Of a stretch of DNA of 64,000 nt, positions 28,430-41,498 are shown piece by piece. Made by a program: the position numbers and the translations under genes. Position 1 is the stretch's first letter; every line of letters begins with the position of its first letter. The stretch comes from Mangifera indica (taxonomy: Eukaryota; Streptophyta; Magnoliopsida; Sapindales; Anacardiaceae): positions 11,343,894 to 11,407,893 of the forward strand of contig NC_058145.1 in the NCBI RefSeq assembly GCF_011075055.1, read 5' to 3'. The notes under the pieces are model-generated. The model was not told where the DNA came from and searched no databases. It saw only the letters and a list, made by a program, of their open reading frames with translations.

Positions 28430-30655
28430 CATGAATGAGTAACAATGGTGTGTGATGGGAAAAAAGTACTTTAGAAAATATTTAACGGTAGTATGCATAG
28501 ATGCTCATGTAAATTTTCCAAGGTCTGGATTGGGAGATGGCTAAACACTGAGATTATTGGCAGTCTTTTAGGGTTCATTTATAAATTAAGCATGATTGGT
28601 GTTGTTGTTTGCTGGTTAGGTATAATATTCTTTTTTTTTTTTTTATTTATTCTTATTTTATCATGATTGTAAAGAGTTTAATCTTTTGTTTTACTAATTC
28701 TGTAATATAGATAATAAATCACCCATACATTTATGGGCTTATACGGCTCAATTATTATTCATCATGGTAAGATTACATTACGGATTTTACATTATGAGTC
28801 TGCAATTTTACGTTGATACACATATTGGTATGATATTATATAATAATATATATTTTTAGTATATAATTTGAATACATATATAAGATATTATCATATGATT
28901 AAATGATTTTGAATTAATAATAAAGTAATATCGTGATGAGATATCATTTATATACCTAAATTATGTACTAAAAATGTATATACATAACGTTGCTCTACTT
29001 ATTAACTTCTACTAATACGATGAGACAATCCAATATTAAAATAATGTCAAGTTGGTGGTTAAATAGTAATTATTGACCTAATTAGTAAATATGAGAATAG
29101 GAAAAAAAATGGTATGGGAATTTTACGGATATAATATGATAAATGATGAAAAATATGTTTATAAAAAAAAAAATCATAAAATTCTGATATGAAAAAGATA
29201 TAGAACGTATATATATGAGTTTAATACGACACATCGTCAATAATATGTTTTTAAAAATACAACAATATCAATAATAATTTTAATACTTTTTTTGAGTTGA
29301 CAATTTAAATATAAAGTATCTAATTAATTATTAAATATAATATAATATAATATGTAATTAAAATTCACTCATTACTAAAAATTATCTAGAAAAGTTAGAG
29401 ATTTGGATGACAAAAAATTAGATTTTTTGTTTTATATAATTATGATATTATTGTAATTAATTGAAAATATAAAAGATATTTTTATATTTCAATAAATTTA
29501 TAAAAAACAAAAAATATAAAAACGTAAAGATATATGTTTAATACAAGAAATATATAAAATACGTATTTAATATGTTTTGAGTTTAAAATTTTGAAATAAT
29601 ATATTTAAAACATGAATTAAATAAAAAATAATATAATAATATATCATCTATATATTTAAATTATATAAAAAATATATACATATAGTTTTATTAACCTTAA
29701 AATTTACAAAGCAAGGATGGATCAGCCCTGAAAGGCTAAGGGTTCACTCAAGAAACATAAGCATTTGGAGCAAGCCAAGGATTAATCATATCCAAAGGGG
29801 ACACATGAGAATTCTAAATGATGTATCTATGCAAAAAAATAATCTAAATAGCACATAATTGAGTAGATAAAAATTAAAATGCGGAGTTGGAAACTAATTA
29901 CCTCCCACCCATCATTAATTCAAATCTTGATATTCTCCGATTAGCTTCATCATCCTTGAATTTGTATACTTATAAAAATAAATAAAACATATGAATCATG
30001 TTGAAAAGTCTTCTTAGAATAAGTATTAGAGAGAGTGTTACAACTTATAATCTTATTCAGAATTAAAATTCAAATAATAACTTTCTAATAAATTATGTTG
30101 GAGATAAAATCACGATCGAATTTAATAAAGAAGAAAGTTGTGTTTTTCATTTAAATTTTAGTTTCCAAATCATTTAAATTTTATGACTATAATATTTGAA
30201 TAAGCACATAAGAATTAAACTTTGTGACATGAAAGGTAGGGTCAAGGGTGTGAAAGTATTTTTGTAAGATAAGGAATAACTTGTATTATTGTTGATTGTT
30301 TGATACTCCATACCACCTTAGTCCTTAGTTAGTAAACATACGTAGTATTCGCGTTCCTGTATTATTTGTATATTAAACATATTTAAAAGAATTTTTAAAC
30401 CCAAAACGTATTAAATGCGTATTTTGAATTTTTGGTTAAACTTAAAATATAAAATTATCTTTTTTATTTTTAATTATTTTTAAAAATATCATTGTCATTT
30501 AAAAAAAATTGAACAACATTTCTTTCTTAATTTTTAGTCATAATTGTGTTTTTTTCTCCCCTATAACTTGTACAAAGATTCATTTTGATTTTGAAGTCTA
30601 AAATCTAAAACTGATTAATTTGTTTGATTTTTTCAACTGATTGATACGTTATTTA
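28430..30655. other. CPK 3' UTR and AT-rich intergenic region up to the duplication
   Basis: The CPK 3' UTR probably ends after the AATAAA at 28713-28718. A hairpin MITE-family copy lies at about 28820-28995 (tatatttttagtatataatttg and its inverted partner). The remainder is extremely AT-rich with no gene. The left edge of the P450 duplication is at about 30656. Confidence 0.5.
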
Positions 30656-31167
30656 TTATACAAAGAATTTTGATTATGTATTAAGTTATATTAGGTTTAA
30701 TAATTAATTAAATATTTTATATTTGAATTATTATATCGATTTTTAATAGAAGATTTGTGAAAATTATTAAAACTTTTATGATATTATCGTATTTTTAAAA
30801 ACGTATTATTAATGTGTATTATATTAAACTCATATATACATATTTCATACTTTTTTCGTATATAAATTTTAAAAATATTTTTTTATAAACATATTTTTTA
30901 TTATTCGTGATATTATATTTATATAATTCATATATGGTTTTTTCCTTGTTCTTGTATTTACTTTCTACGCGCTATACTAAATACAAAATTGAGAAGCAAA
31001 CGAATACAATTTTTTATCTCTCTCATTATTTTAGCTGGGAATACAACGCTGATTACAACCAAATACAAATTACTCTGTTAAAAAAAAAAAGAAATTGTTG
31101 CAGCTTTTATGGCAAATATGAAAAGACCAGCCATTTCTGGCAAATTTAGGAGCTTGATTATCTGTTG

Positions 31168-32969
31168 TTATACATAGGCACCCGGGGCAAGTCTTGGGGA
31201 AACCATAGCCGAAAGAGGCACAGCTTTTTGCAGTGTGAGGCCGAAAATTTCTTCCATGTCTAACTCTTTAACTCCCTCTGGTAATTTCCAGTCAAACGAA
31301 TGAATTAAGCTTCCCAAAACGTACTCAACTTGAACCATTCCCATTCTCACTCCAGCACACATTCTTCTTCCAGCTCCGAATGGGATCAACTCGAAGTCGT
31401 TTCCTCGAGGATCAATCTTCTTGTTCTTTTCACTCAAAAACCGCTCTGGTGCAAACTCTAATGGGTTCTCCCACACGGCGGGGTCGCGGCCGATTGCCCA
31501 AATGTTTACTTGGAGGCGAGTGTTTTTGGGGATGAAGTAGCTGTTTACAATGCAATCTTCGGATGAGAGGCGAGGCAGATTGAGAGGTGTTGGGGGGTGT
31601 TTTCTTAAGGTTTCTTTGCATATGGCTTGTAAGTATGGGAGCTTCGGGATGTCAGCTTCTTCGAGCCTCCGGCCTATGCCGATTACTTTATCCATCTCCT
31701 CGTGTGCCTTTTTGAAAATGGTTGGATTCTTCAACATCTCCGTCAGGGCCCATTCGATGATGCTCGATGATGTATCCGTGCCGGCCACAAATAAGTTCTG
31801 GCACAAGTTTGAATAGTCTAGTTGAGTCATGCGCTTAGTCAGAAATTATAATAAAATTATCTTTATCTATTTTGAATTTTTATAAAATAATACTTAATTA
31901 TATTATAATATATATTAAATATGTATTCATATATAAAAAAAAATCAAATTTATATTAATGGATCCAAGGGGGCAATTGCCCCTCCTTGTCCCTTCCTCCT
32001 CCGGTCCATGAGCTGATTTACAAATCAAATAAAACTCTAACTAAAAGAAGAGAGAAGCGTTTAAGATACCAGGATGAGTCCTTTGATGTTTTCGTTACTA
32101 AGTCTTTCGTCGTCTGGCTTGTCTCCGTAAGTCAAAATAGTGTCAAGCAAATCAGGGTGTTCTTTACGCTCATGACTGGTGGCAATATGTTCCTCAATCA
32201 TCTTCGTTATCATGGAATCGACTTGTTTGTGTAATTTTTTCATCTTCTGCTGGGTGCCTCTGTCCAAGAAACCCAAGGCCGGGATGATATCCCCCACCAA
32301 TAAAACCGCTGCATATTTCATCATCTCCACCACCAGAACCTTAAACTCATCCGATTCCGAACTGTTTGTTGCAAAAACACGACGGCTGAGAACCACCTGT
32401 CCGATCACATTCGCCGTAAGATACGATAACATTGTAGGCATCAATACGGGCTCGCCTTTCCGGTTAGCCTCAAGCAAATCCTGAAGCATGAGGCCGACCT
32501 CGGACACCCGAAAATGTGCCCAATTTTCCATGGCTTTACTGCCAAACATATGAGTATTACACACTTTGCGCAGCAATCTCCATCTTGGTCCATATTCAGC
32601 GTTAACCATGTCTTGTCCGTCATAGGCCATATGGTGGACGCCTGCATCGATTGGACGGTTTGAGAAATTGAGATCCTGGGTTTTGAGGAAGGCTTTAGCG
32701 GCTTCCGGGGTTGAGGCCACCACCATGTCTTGGCTTCCGAATTTCAGATACATGATTGGGCCGTACTTTTTGGCCATTTTGGCGAAGCCGACATGGGGCT
32801 GGCTGCCTATGAGGGGGAGGGCGCCGACGATGGGAAACCCCTGTGGTCCTGGAGGGAGCGGGGGTCTTGATTTTCTGAAGAGAGAATGAACGAAAAAGCG
32901 TGTTATGAAGAAGAGGAGAACCAAGGCAAGGCCCTCCTCCAGCAGGAAGGAGTCTTGGAGTAGTGTCAT
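31168..32969 (-). CDS. CYP75A: CYP75A-type P450, divergent lineage (copy A1), intact
   Basis: Cytochrome P450 of the flavonoid B-ring hydroxylase family, ER-anchored. Two exons, 32070-32969 and 31168-31797, with a 272-bp intron at the family's conserved site just before [12 protein letters not shown]; 509 residues. All signatures are present: N-terminal membrane helix, hinge [11 protein letters not shown], WxxxR (W130, R134), I-helix AGTDTSS, ExxR (E362-R365), PERF, heme loop [10 protein letters not shown] (C447). SRS6 reads [13 protein letters not shown] with Thr488, where B1 and B2 and typical F3'5'H have Ala; Thr is the usual F3'H (CYP75B) residue. The rest of the protein sides with CYP75A, so it is a diverged F3'5'H-like enzyme whose 3' versus 3',5' product is uncertain. 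A TATA-like box lies 62-67 bp upstream of the ATG. Confidence 0.92.
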
Positions 32970-33030
32970 TTCTTCTCAAAGGAGCGGCTTCCACTCGGTT
33001 GAGCGACAGAATCAATGTGGATGGTTGGAA

Positions 33031-33036
33031 TATATA
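33031..33036 (-). promoter_or_regulatory. TATA-like box of A1
   Basis: TATATA within CCCTTATATATTCC on the minus strand, 62-67 bp upstream of the A1 start codon; the same motif is kept before A2 (47493-47498). Position fits a short leader. Confidence 0.5.
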
Positions 33037-33911
33037 AGGGTTTGAAATTCATTTGAGATGTAACTATCCTTAGAAAATTATATTATATAAAGCCTTAATC
33101 AATATTTCCTTGAAGGTTATTTTCTCTAAACGTTGTAACTATCTAACAGATTCAAACCCATCTACTCCTAAACACACTTGAAACCAACAGCGAACAATTG
33201 TCTAATCCCAGTATCCATCACCTTTTTTTTATTCATATTTTGCAGTCAAAGACTGGTTCAAGGAATAAACCAGCCTCTTCATTGCCGGCAATGTGGGTCA
33301 GTTTTCATTTGGTTAATTCATTCAGATTCTTAATTGTTTTAGTCGGTTGGCTTATGCAATTTGTTCCATAGCCTTCTTGCCTCCCGGGTCTCTTTACCAA
33401 CTTCAAATCTGACTATAGCTGAGCACATGTCGAGCCACCATAATTCTGATGGCTGCATTATGTAACCATACTATGTACTTGGCATGGCCATGAAATAAAT
33501 ACTCAGTTCTCGCGATTGAAGCTCAGAAAAAACCCTGATTAATAAAAAATGCTGCATAGGTGGGAGGAAAGGAATCAAATTTTCTAATGGCATAATTTGG
33601 TGGGGATGATTTTTATATTTTTTCATTCCTTAGGACAGGAATGTAAATACCCATGATGAACATTATGCTTGAAAACAGCACTACATATCTCCAGATATTA
33701 ATCTATGTCAAATATATTCTCAATTTATATGTTTTCTTCAAGTAGTTAGTTGGTCGATGAATTTCATGTTAAATGAAAACTCATATTGGTAGACCTTTTA
33801 TTTAGTTTATTTGCACTGTTTTGAAATGTTCAAAGATACTCTAAAATTCATATAGTCTGACAGAATACTAAGTATCTATGGACGTACATATGGGATTGTC
33901 TTAAATTCTTA

Positions 33912-34370
33912 GGATGTCTTTGGTTGAGGGGGATTAAAGATTACTTTGATAATTTATCTTTTGTTATTTACATTATTTTGTTTGGTTTATAAGTAAAAAT
34001 AAATTATAGTAATCTTTTATTACCAATGATGATATGACATGTAATATAAGAGGTAATTTGATTACCATCCTTATCTTAGGTATTAAAATATTACAAAGAT
34101 AATCTTGATTTTATTATAATCTATAATTTATTTATTAATTTTTTTAAAGCAAAAATAATTTTATTTTCAATTAATATAACAACTAACATAAAAAAATATT
34201 TTACAATAATTATACCTAATGATATTTAAATAAAAAAATATACTGGTATTCTTTTATTACTTTTAATTAAACATAGTAATAATTTATACTCAATAATCTT
34301 TAAAGTAATCTATCTTCAAGGTAATCTTTTAGTTTTAATAATAAAACATTCCTAGAATCAAATGCCCCTC
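33912..34370. mobile_element. Tourist-like MITE flanked by TTA (unit 1)
   Basis: Starts ggatgtctttggttgag and ends with the imperfect complement caaatgcccctc. TTA lies directly on both sides (33909-33911, 34371-34373), the target duplication of PIF/Harbinger elements. It is orthologous to the copy at 48844-49296, so it predates the duplication. Confidence 0.82.
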
Positions 34371-34544
34371 TTAGTGTTAATGAAAGCTTTCTATTTTTTG
34401 GTTAGCATGGAAGCCTAGGCCATGGAGTTTTTCTCCTTTTATATTGCAGAAAACACATACAATAATTATGAATAATGACATAATAATGGTTGTCAAAACG
34501 TAATTAAATACACTTTTGTTAGTTTGTTGTTGAATATTAGGAAA

Positions 34545-35660
34545 TGGTCACCCCAATATCTTACATGCATTATCTATAAAGTGTCATCACTTATTAGGGA
34601 TTGAAGGCGTTCCCTTAATAATTAAGTCGAGGAAAGGATTTTAGGTCATTAAAGTTTTGAGTCCTAAGGTGTACTTCAAATGATCAAGTTCAGATGAAAT
34701 AAGAGTTTAATTATATAAAAGGATATGTTATAAATGTGTAGGATCAAGTTCTCCTACTAACTGAGTGACTTATCACTCACTCTTCATTCCTTTTTTGTTT
34801 TGAGGTAACAAGTGAGGATGATGATTGTGATAGGGTGGGTTAGCGAGATAAGACAACTTGAGGGTAATATTGTCATTTTGATTATATATATATTTTATGT
34901 TTATATTATGAGTTGTTGACAATCGAATCATGTTTTCATTACTATACACTAGATGTTATTTATATTTGGCTATTATGTAATTAAAGACATCTTTTGATGT
35001 TCCTCTTGTTGATAGTTATAATTGAGGATATTCTTGGTAATTTATATGTGAAGTTTTATGTATGCTAAAATAGTTTAAGTTTATCATACTTAATTAGACA
35101 AGAGTAGAAGCATTTCTCTTCAAAGGATAATACTTTTGGAAATGAGTGTTACAAGTTAGTATCAAAGCGTGATTTTGGTACCTAAAAAATGTCCAAATGT
35201 GTATAGTTAACTCAAGCAAAATTAAGATAAGTCCCTTTTGCTATGCTGATCACACTCACTAGTCAATCGCTGTAAGTAAGTTTAAAGTTATTACCTACTA
35301 AGTTATGCTTATAAGATAATATATGTGGGTTTTATATGATCATTATGAGGAGAACCAAGAGGTTTAATAAAAATCTTTCAGCTGCCAACCCATAACAGGC
35401 ATAAAACAAAGGGACAACTACCTTGACCTCTTATATAGGATTCAATACCATCAGCATAAGAAACATAGTTCGCACTCCAAGTAGCATAAGTGTGTCGGTA
35501 ATGGCACCACTAGTGCATGTTGCACTAGAGAGATTACTCCAATTGTAGGCCAAACCCAACTCCACTGGATATATGATTTTGTAGGCATGCACTAGCCTTT
35601 AAAGTTTTTAGGTACAAGTTATCCATATACAGTTGAAGAATGGCTCAAGGCAATAGTGAG
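34545..35660 (+). mobile_element. Gypsy-type retroelement relic: LTR end, primer-binding site, gag scrap (unit 1)
   Basis: LTR-like sequence (ttctcctactaactgagtga; ending gagtgttaca at 35153) is followed by tagtatcaaagc (35157-35168), a degraded initiator-tRNA-Met primer-binding site. At 35602-35658 the plus strand reads KFLGTSYPYTVEEWLKAI, the gag motif around EEWL typical of plant gypsy elements. The rest is decayed. The left LTR boundary is a guess. The same relic occurs in unit 2. Confidence 0.6.
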
Positions 35661-37429
35661 ATGACAATTTTGACCCAAATTTAAAGTCACTATCTTAACA
35701 GGGAGGAGATTCCTTGATAGAAATGAGGAAAGAGATGAGAATGGGGATAAAAAATATTCTCATAATCAAGGATGAGCTAGGGTCAAGGATACATATGTAC
35801 TCGCCTGCCTCTATTTTTGTCCCTATTATTTTATATTATATCTTTACTTAAAATACTATTGTATCTTTATAGTTTTTGATTATTTATGTTTTTCAAATTT
35901 ATTTATTTTTTTGTTATGTATATCAAAGTGGTTAATATATGTTATTTGTGACATTTAAAATAGGTTGGTTTTAATTTTAATTAATTTTATTAGTTAATAT
36001 GTTTATGTTATGTTTAAAAGGTACAAAGAGAAAATTTTTCGTTGTGAGTACAGAGATAGAAAATCTTTGTTATCCTTATAATAGAGATGGATCAGGGTTG
36101 AGGATAGGGATAAAGAATAGGGTATTTGACCTCACTGCTCCCCATTGCTATTTGTACAAGGTAGTGGAGAGTCTGATATCCTTGTTTCAAATGTTTGACA
36201 GAGCTAATGTGAAGTATGTTAACTACCTTCTTAAGGTAGATGCCTAATTTAGGATATCATCTAAAAGGTCATTCGTTATTATCTTATTCTATAGAAGCAT
36301 CAAACTCTTAATTTTCCTTATTCATCAAACTCAAGAAGAAATAAGTTATAGACAATTTATTAAGTATCTAGATGAAAAACTTATTAAAGACCTACACCTA
36401 AAACTCCTTTTATAGTCAAAGAACATCCATTGTGACTGTTCAAATAATAATGAAACATGTGTTGAGCATCTTATGATGCAAACAACACACTTCCAATCGT
36501 CTTCAACAAATGATGCAAAATGATTGATACACCACTCAACACATACGAGATTATAATAGCATCAACTTACATCATCAAGAAAGATATTGTAAGATCTCCA
36601 TATAGCAACAATCTTTTTTTTTTTGGCAATAAATTTTTTATAGTTCTTGAGATCCTTTACAAACTCCAAGAACTGGGGAACAAATTTTATACGGTAAAAA
36701 ATGAGTAGTACAAAAATAACCCTAAAATACAATTGGATGTAGCGGACAATGAGTACTCACTAATCAACTCCTCAACTTGAAGCCTTCAAGATTATCCTAA
36801 TTCGGATTTCATGCAACAACATTTTTGTAATGTTTATCTAGTAAAAACATTAACTTTCATATAAATGTTATGTCGTCAATATAGAAACAACACTATTTAT
36901 TTAAATTCAGAATCATAGGTCATTGTCGAGAGAAAACGGAGGACTTAAATAACCTTTGTCCCTCCAATAAAATTTGTATATAAAAGAAGAGGAAATGGGA
37001 AAAGAGAATGAGGAGAAAAAAAAAAAAAATAAGAAAGGAAGAAGAGTATCATTCTTGCACTACATAAAAAAATCAGCGAAACATTATGAATATAGACATT
37101 ATGATCATCAGTTTGAATACATAAAAACTTTGGTGGCACATCTCTTTCTTTCCCTTGTTTCTATTCATTTCCATGTTTATTTTTACATAGCTGTAACAAA
37201 TTTATTTGAGTCTACTCAAACAATAATTGTTGTTATTGTAACTTATCTTACATAAGATTTTTAAGTTGTATATACTAGTTAATGATGAAAAATTGTGTTT
37301 ACACTCTCCACACACAAGAGAAAGAAAATGTATAAATATAGTATACATACGGGACTTTCCACCGCATGATCACTATGTATGGAAATAAATGACAAATTGA
37401 GAAACGAAATCAACATTAATTTTACCAAT
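35661..37429. other. Decayed repeat-derived intergenic sequence (unit 1)
   Basis: Contains a degenerate element with ggggata/tgtccct-type ends (about 35730-36170) and sequence collinear with 51250-53014 in unit 2. Open frames are short and not conserved between the units as frames. No gene supported. Confidence 0.45.
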
Positions 37430-37590
37430 AAAATTATGTATACTCATTTTGAGTACACAAATAAGTATATATTTAATATGTGTCATCATATGATTGAATA
37501 TTTTTGAAATAACAATAAAATACTATTTAATCATGTGATGATACACGTATGTGTAATTCATTTTTGTACTCAAAATAGGTATATATAATC
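37430..37590. mobile_element. AT-rich hairpin MITE (unit 1; orthologue at 53015-53172)
   Basis: Imperfect palindrome: ttatgtatactcattttgag at the left pairs with ctcaaaataggtatataat at the right, with tgatgatacac and gtcatcatatgattg inside. Shared by both duplication units, so older than the duplication. Confidence 0.6.
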
Positions 37591-37864
37591 AAACCAATAG
37601 TTTCATAATTTGGCAATAGAATGAATATTATAGGCTGGATTTATATTATACAAAAATTCTAGTTCTTGTGTGATGTACAATTGTAGTTTTCCATCACTCG
37701 AAAATTTTGATAATGTACACTAAAAATATTTTTTTTATATGCAAAGTTGGCATCCACATTTTGGATTTTCATTAAAAATAATGTTCTAGTGAAGATAATC
37801 TATTATATAAATAAATGTCAATGAATCTGGAAATATTATCTTAGTTTAATATAATGAATCCAAT

Positions 37865-38139
37865 CCAAGATAAATTCATCTAGATAACTGAATTTATATC
37901 AAAAGGAAATGACTCTCAATTAATGTGGCTATAATTAATGCGGTATTGATAAATCATTAATTACATCGAAACTCCTTGGTCCTTTATTTGCAGAGGGTAG
38001 AGATACAGTCAAATAAGTTTAAAATAATGAATATTTCGGTGAACGGCCATAGTCAAGAAAGCAGGTCTCTTTCTGGTCCTGTTCAATCGTCACAATGAGC
38101 AGAAGTGGACAATGAAGTACCCATCTCTCTGCTCAACAC
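37865..38139. other. 275-bp segment present only in unit 1
   Basis: Lies between tgaatccaat and aaaaacagtac; in unit 2 these flanks are nearly fused (53431-53460). There is no clear target duplication, so a deletion in unit 2 is at least as likely as an insertion here. No coding capacity. Confidence 0.75.
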
Positions 38140-39241
38140 AAAAACAGTACGTTTAGAAAAGCACCAGCATTCTGAATGGTTACAGAGTTTCTAATCGATG
38201 GATAAGATGACATGAAAATTTTAATATTAAAGAAAAGAAGGTGAATATATCAGTTCTACTGCATAATGTTGCATTTGCAGGAGCTCGAGATGTTGTTAAA
38301 GATATTTTTGTCACAGTTATTTGTAAATTTGGTTACAGTGGAAGTAGTTAAATTCAAACAAATGAAAAAAAGTTAGACACAAAATATTTTAAACGTGGTT
38401 TAGTTTGTTGTTTAATAATTAATGTCTATGATTAAAATATTAACATTTTCGAAAAAAATACTTCGATAACTTGAATACACAAATTATAAAAGAATATCAC
38501 AAAGGGGATTTGAACACCAAGGAGTATCTCTAGAAAGATTATTGAGTACAATGACCCTTGCCATCGAGCTTACAACAAAACAATGCTAATCCTAAGTACA
38601 AGAAGAGTGTCTAGTATATATATTTGCATATGTTTTGGTGCCTTTCCCTTTGCCGTTGGTGATCCCTTGTATAATTACAATGCTTTTGGTTACAAACGTT
38701 AGCCTCCTAAATAGTTACATAAATGATATGGTCACAATCGAGATTGATTAGATGGGAAGCTATTACTTTCTTTTGCTTGTGGACCGATCACATTGAGTGG
38801 GTGCCAATTGATGAAATGCATTCTCTTATGGAGAGGTATATCTTCGTTAAACGAAACACAGACTATCACTTCTGCCTAATGTTCATTTCTTGAGGTGATG
38901 TATTATGGTGGGGAACTACGACACAACAACCATAAGGCCAACCAGTCATAGTTCAGCTCTCTTTTTGCCTGCAGGAGCCTCTAATTCTGTTACTTTTACC
39001 TAAACACTCCCCACCGACAGTAACATTTCTAACACTCCACGAAGAAGAGCAAGTACGCATTGTTTGCCTGGTGTTTTACTATCCAAATTTCATGTGATGA
39101 ACGACAAGTTAAAAGTTAAAATCATTATTTGATTTGTTCAAATTGATGTGTTAAAATATATTAGATTTATAAATGTGATAATCGAAACTTATATAATATA
39201 AAACTAATTAATTTGTATTAAGTTTTAATATACTAAACTTA

Positions 39242-39430
39242 TCAATAAAACTATATGTATATATTTTTGGTACATAATTTGTATACACAGATGAAGTGTT
39301 ATCATGTGATTGAATGTTTCTTTATTATATGATGACACATGTTTTAAAATCACATAATTATATAATGACATATCATTGTGTATATAAATTGTGTACCAAA
39401 AATGTGTATATATAACAGTGCTCCTAAACG
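39242..39430. mobile_element. Hairpin MITE inserted only in unit 1
   Basis: About 189 bp absent at the matching place in unit 2 (aaacttatatataactc, near 54549). The ends are inverted copies: tatatatttttggtacataatt and aattgtgtaccaaaaatgtgtatata. Same family as the pieces near 8203, 12125, 25078, 28820 and 37430. About 470 bp downstream of the B1 stop codon. Confidence 0.75.
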
Positions 39431-39897
39431 TATATACCACTCATTTATATTGTTTTTATTTGATGTATAAGTCTTTTAGTTTTCAACACCTTTTATCAAC
39501 TACAATCATTATAGGTTGTTAGACCTATCATTTAATTGAATACGTTATCACTTGATATCTATAATCATTTTAAACTATTAGACTCATCTATTTTGTTTTT
39601 GAATTTTGATATCATATTAAAAAATATAAAACCCATAAATATAAAATTTGAAATTTATATTATACAAAATTAATTAATTTAAATTTATTACATTATACAC
39701 CAATTATTTGCATTGTTGTTATACGGGTGACCCTTTACGTTTTTTTTTGTTTTGCTTTAAAATTATCTCAATTTATTTGAACGTACACGGCCATTCATAC
39801 ATTCATTCTCCTCGATGACAATTCATTCTTATGGCATTATTGAGACATATTAAAGAGTGATATGATATGTCGAAGTCTTTAGATGAGATTCAACGTA

Positions 39898-41498
39898 CTA
39901 CTCATAAGTATAACCATTGGGAGCAAGCCGCGGTGAAACAATAGCCGAAAGGGGCACAGCCTTTTGCAGGGCAAGACCAAAGGCTTCTTCCATGTTTAGC
40001 TCCACTCCATCTGGCAATCTCCACTCAAACGAATGCACCAAAGTTGCTAAAATATATTCAACTAAAATAATCCCCATTCTAGTTCCTGCGCAGATTCTTC
40101 TTCCTGCCCCAAATGGAATCAGCTCAAAATCATTTCCCCGTGGTTCAATCTTGGCATACTTCTCACTGAAAAATCTCTCCGGTGTAAAGTCTAATGGATT
40201 CTCCCACACGTTGGGGTCACGGCCTATAGCCCAGATGTTTACACTGAGTCTCGTGTTTGCAGGAATGTAGTAGCCGTTTACAACGCATCCTTCGGTTGAG
40301 ACCCGCGGCAGGTTGAGAGGTGTAGATGGGTGTTTTCGAAATGTTTCTTTGCATATGGCTTGTAAGTATGGGAGTTTTGATAAGTCTGATTCTTGAAGCC
40401 TTCGGTTTCTTCCAATTACTCGATCCATCTCCTCATGTGCTCGCTTCAGAATGATAGGGTTCTTCAACATCTCTGCAATCGCCCACTCGATAATACTTGA
40501 GGAAGTGTCGGTGCCAGCAGTAAATAAGTTCTAGCAGAAATAACAACAATTTCCGAGCTCCGTCATATGTGAAAATAATTATAAAAAGAAAAGAGAAAAA
40601 TATATACCAAGAGTAGAGCTTTAATGTTGGTGATTGTAAGCCTTTGATCGTCATCAGAGTTCTCAAGACTCGCCAGCAGAACATCGAGAAAATCTGGTTT
40701 TCCTTTGCGTTGATGACTCGACGCCATATGCTCCTCAATCATTTTTGTTATTAAAACATCGAACTTTTTGTGCAGTTTCTTCATTCCACGCTCGATCCCT
40801 TGTAAGTCCATCCAAGCAATTGAGGGGATGAAATCACCGATATTGAAAAATCCTGCAGATGTCATCAGCTCCACCACCATGTCCTTGAACTCGTTAGACT
40901 CCGAGCCTTTTGTCACGAAAACTCGACGGCTGAGTATAACTTGGCCGATCATGTTCGCCATGGCATAAGATAACATTTCCGGCACCACCACCGGCTGGCC
41001 TTTTCGGCTAGTCTCGCACATGGCACAAACCATGTGAGCTAGCTCGGCGTCGCGAACGGTCGCCCAATTCTCAAGAGCTTTTCCTCCAAGCATATGCAAA
41101 TTACTCAACTTTCGTAGTAGCTTCCACCTTGCTCCATAGTCCGCAAAAACCAAATCTTGTGCACCATACGCCAAATGGGTGGCGCCTGCATTAGGAGGAC
41201 GGTTAGAGAAATTGAGGTCTAGAGTCTTCAGAAACGCGCGAGCGGCGTCCGGAGTCGACGCCACCACCATGTCTTGTGTTCCCATTTTGAGATACATGAC
41301 AGGTCCGTATTTTTTGGCCATTTTGGCAAGGGTGACATGGGGCATGGCTCCCAGGAGAGGAAGAGCGCCGATCAACGGCCATCCTGGCGGGCCTGGAGGG
41401 AGCGGAGGGGATGATCTTTTGATGATAGAACGAATCAAATAGCGGGTAATGAAGAAGAGAATAGTTGCCGCGAAGATTTCCCTTAAGAGGAACGCCAT
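39898..41498 (-). CDS. F3'5'H: Flavonoid 3',5'-hydroxylase (CYP75A), copy B1, intact
   Basis: Adds hydroxyls at the 3' and 5' positions of the flavonoid B-ring using NADPH-P450 reductase, feeding delphinidin-type anthocyanins and myricetin. Two exons, 40608-41498 and 39898-40530, with a 77-bp intron; 507 residues, normal. Membrane anchor at the N-terminus (about 6-28), hinge [11 protein letters not shown], WxxxR (W125, R129), I-helix AGTDTSS, ExxR (E359-R362), LPRVS (R373), PERF, heme loop [10 protein letters not shown] (C444). SRS6 reads [13 protein letters not shown] with Ala484, the F3'5'H state. Stretches such as [14 protein letters not shown] and [20 protein letters not shown] match canonical F3'5'H. 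The best candidate here for a fully working F3'5'H. Confidence 0.94.

Noticed and set aside
31986..32889. Plus-strand open frames over the CYP75A genes (also at 40768-41442, 46641-47351, 55894-56568)
   Set aside because: Antisense shadows of P450 exons; the translation is simply the complement of conserved coding sequence.
36840..36910. Possible YIDD-like reverse-transcriptase motif on the minus strand
   Set aside because: Only the short string YIDDI fits; stops lie on both sides and no other RT or integrase motifs surround it.
38500..38585. tRNA-like ggggattygaacaccaagg string (also near 53815)
   Set aside because: Resembles a T-arm only; no acceptor stem, D-arm or anticodon arm can be laid out. 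Repeat sequence shared by both units.
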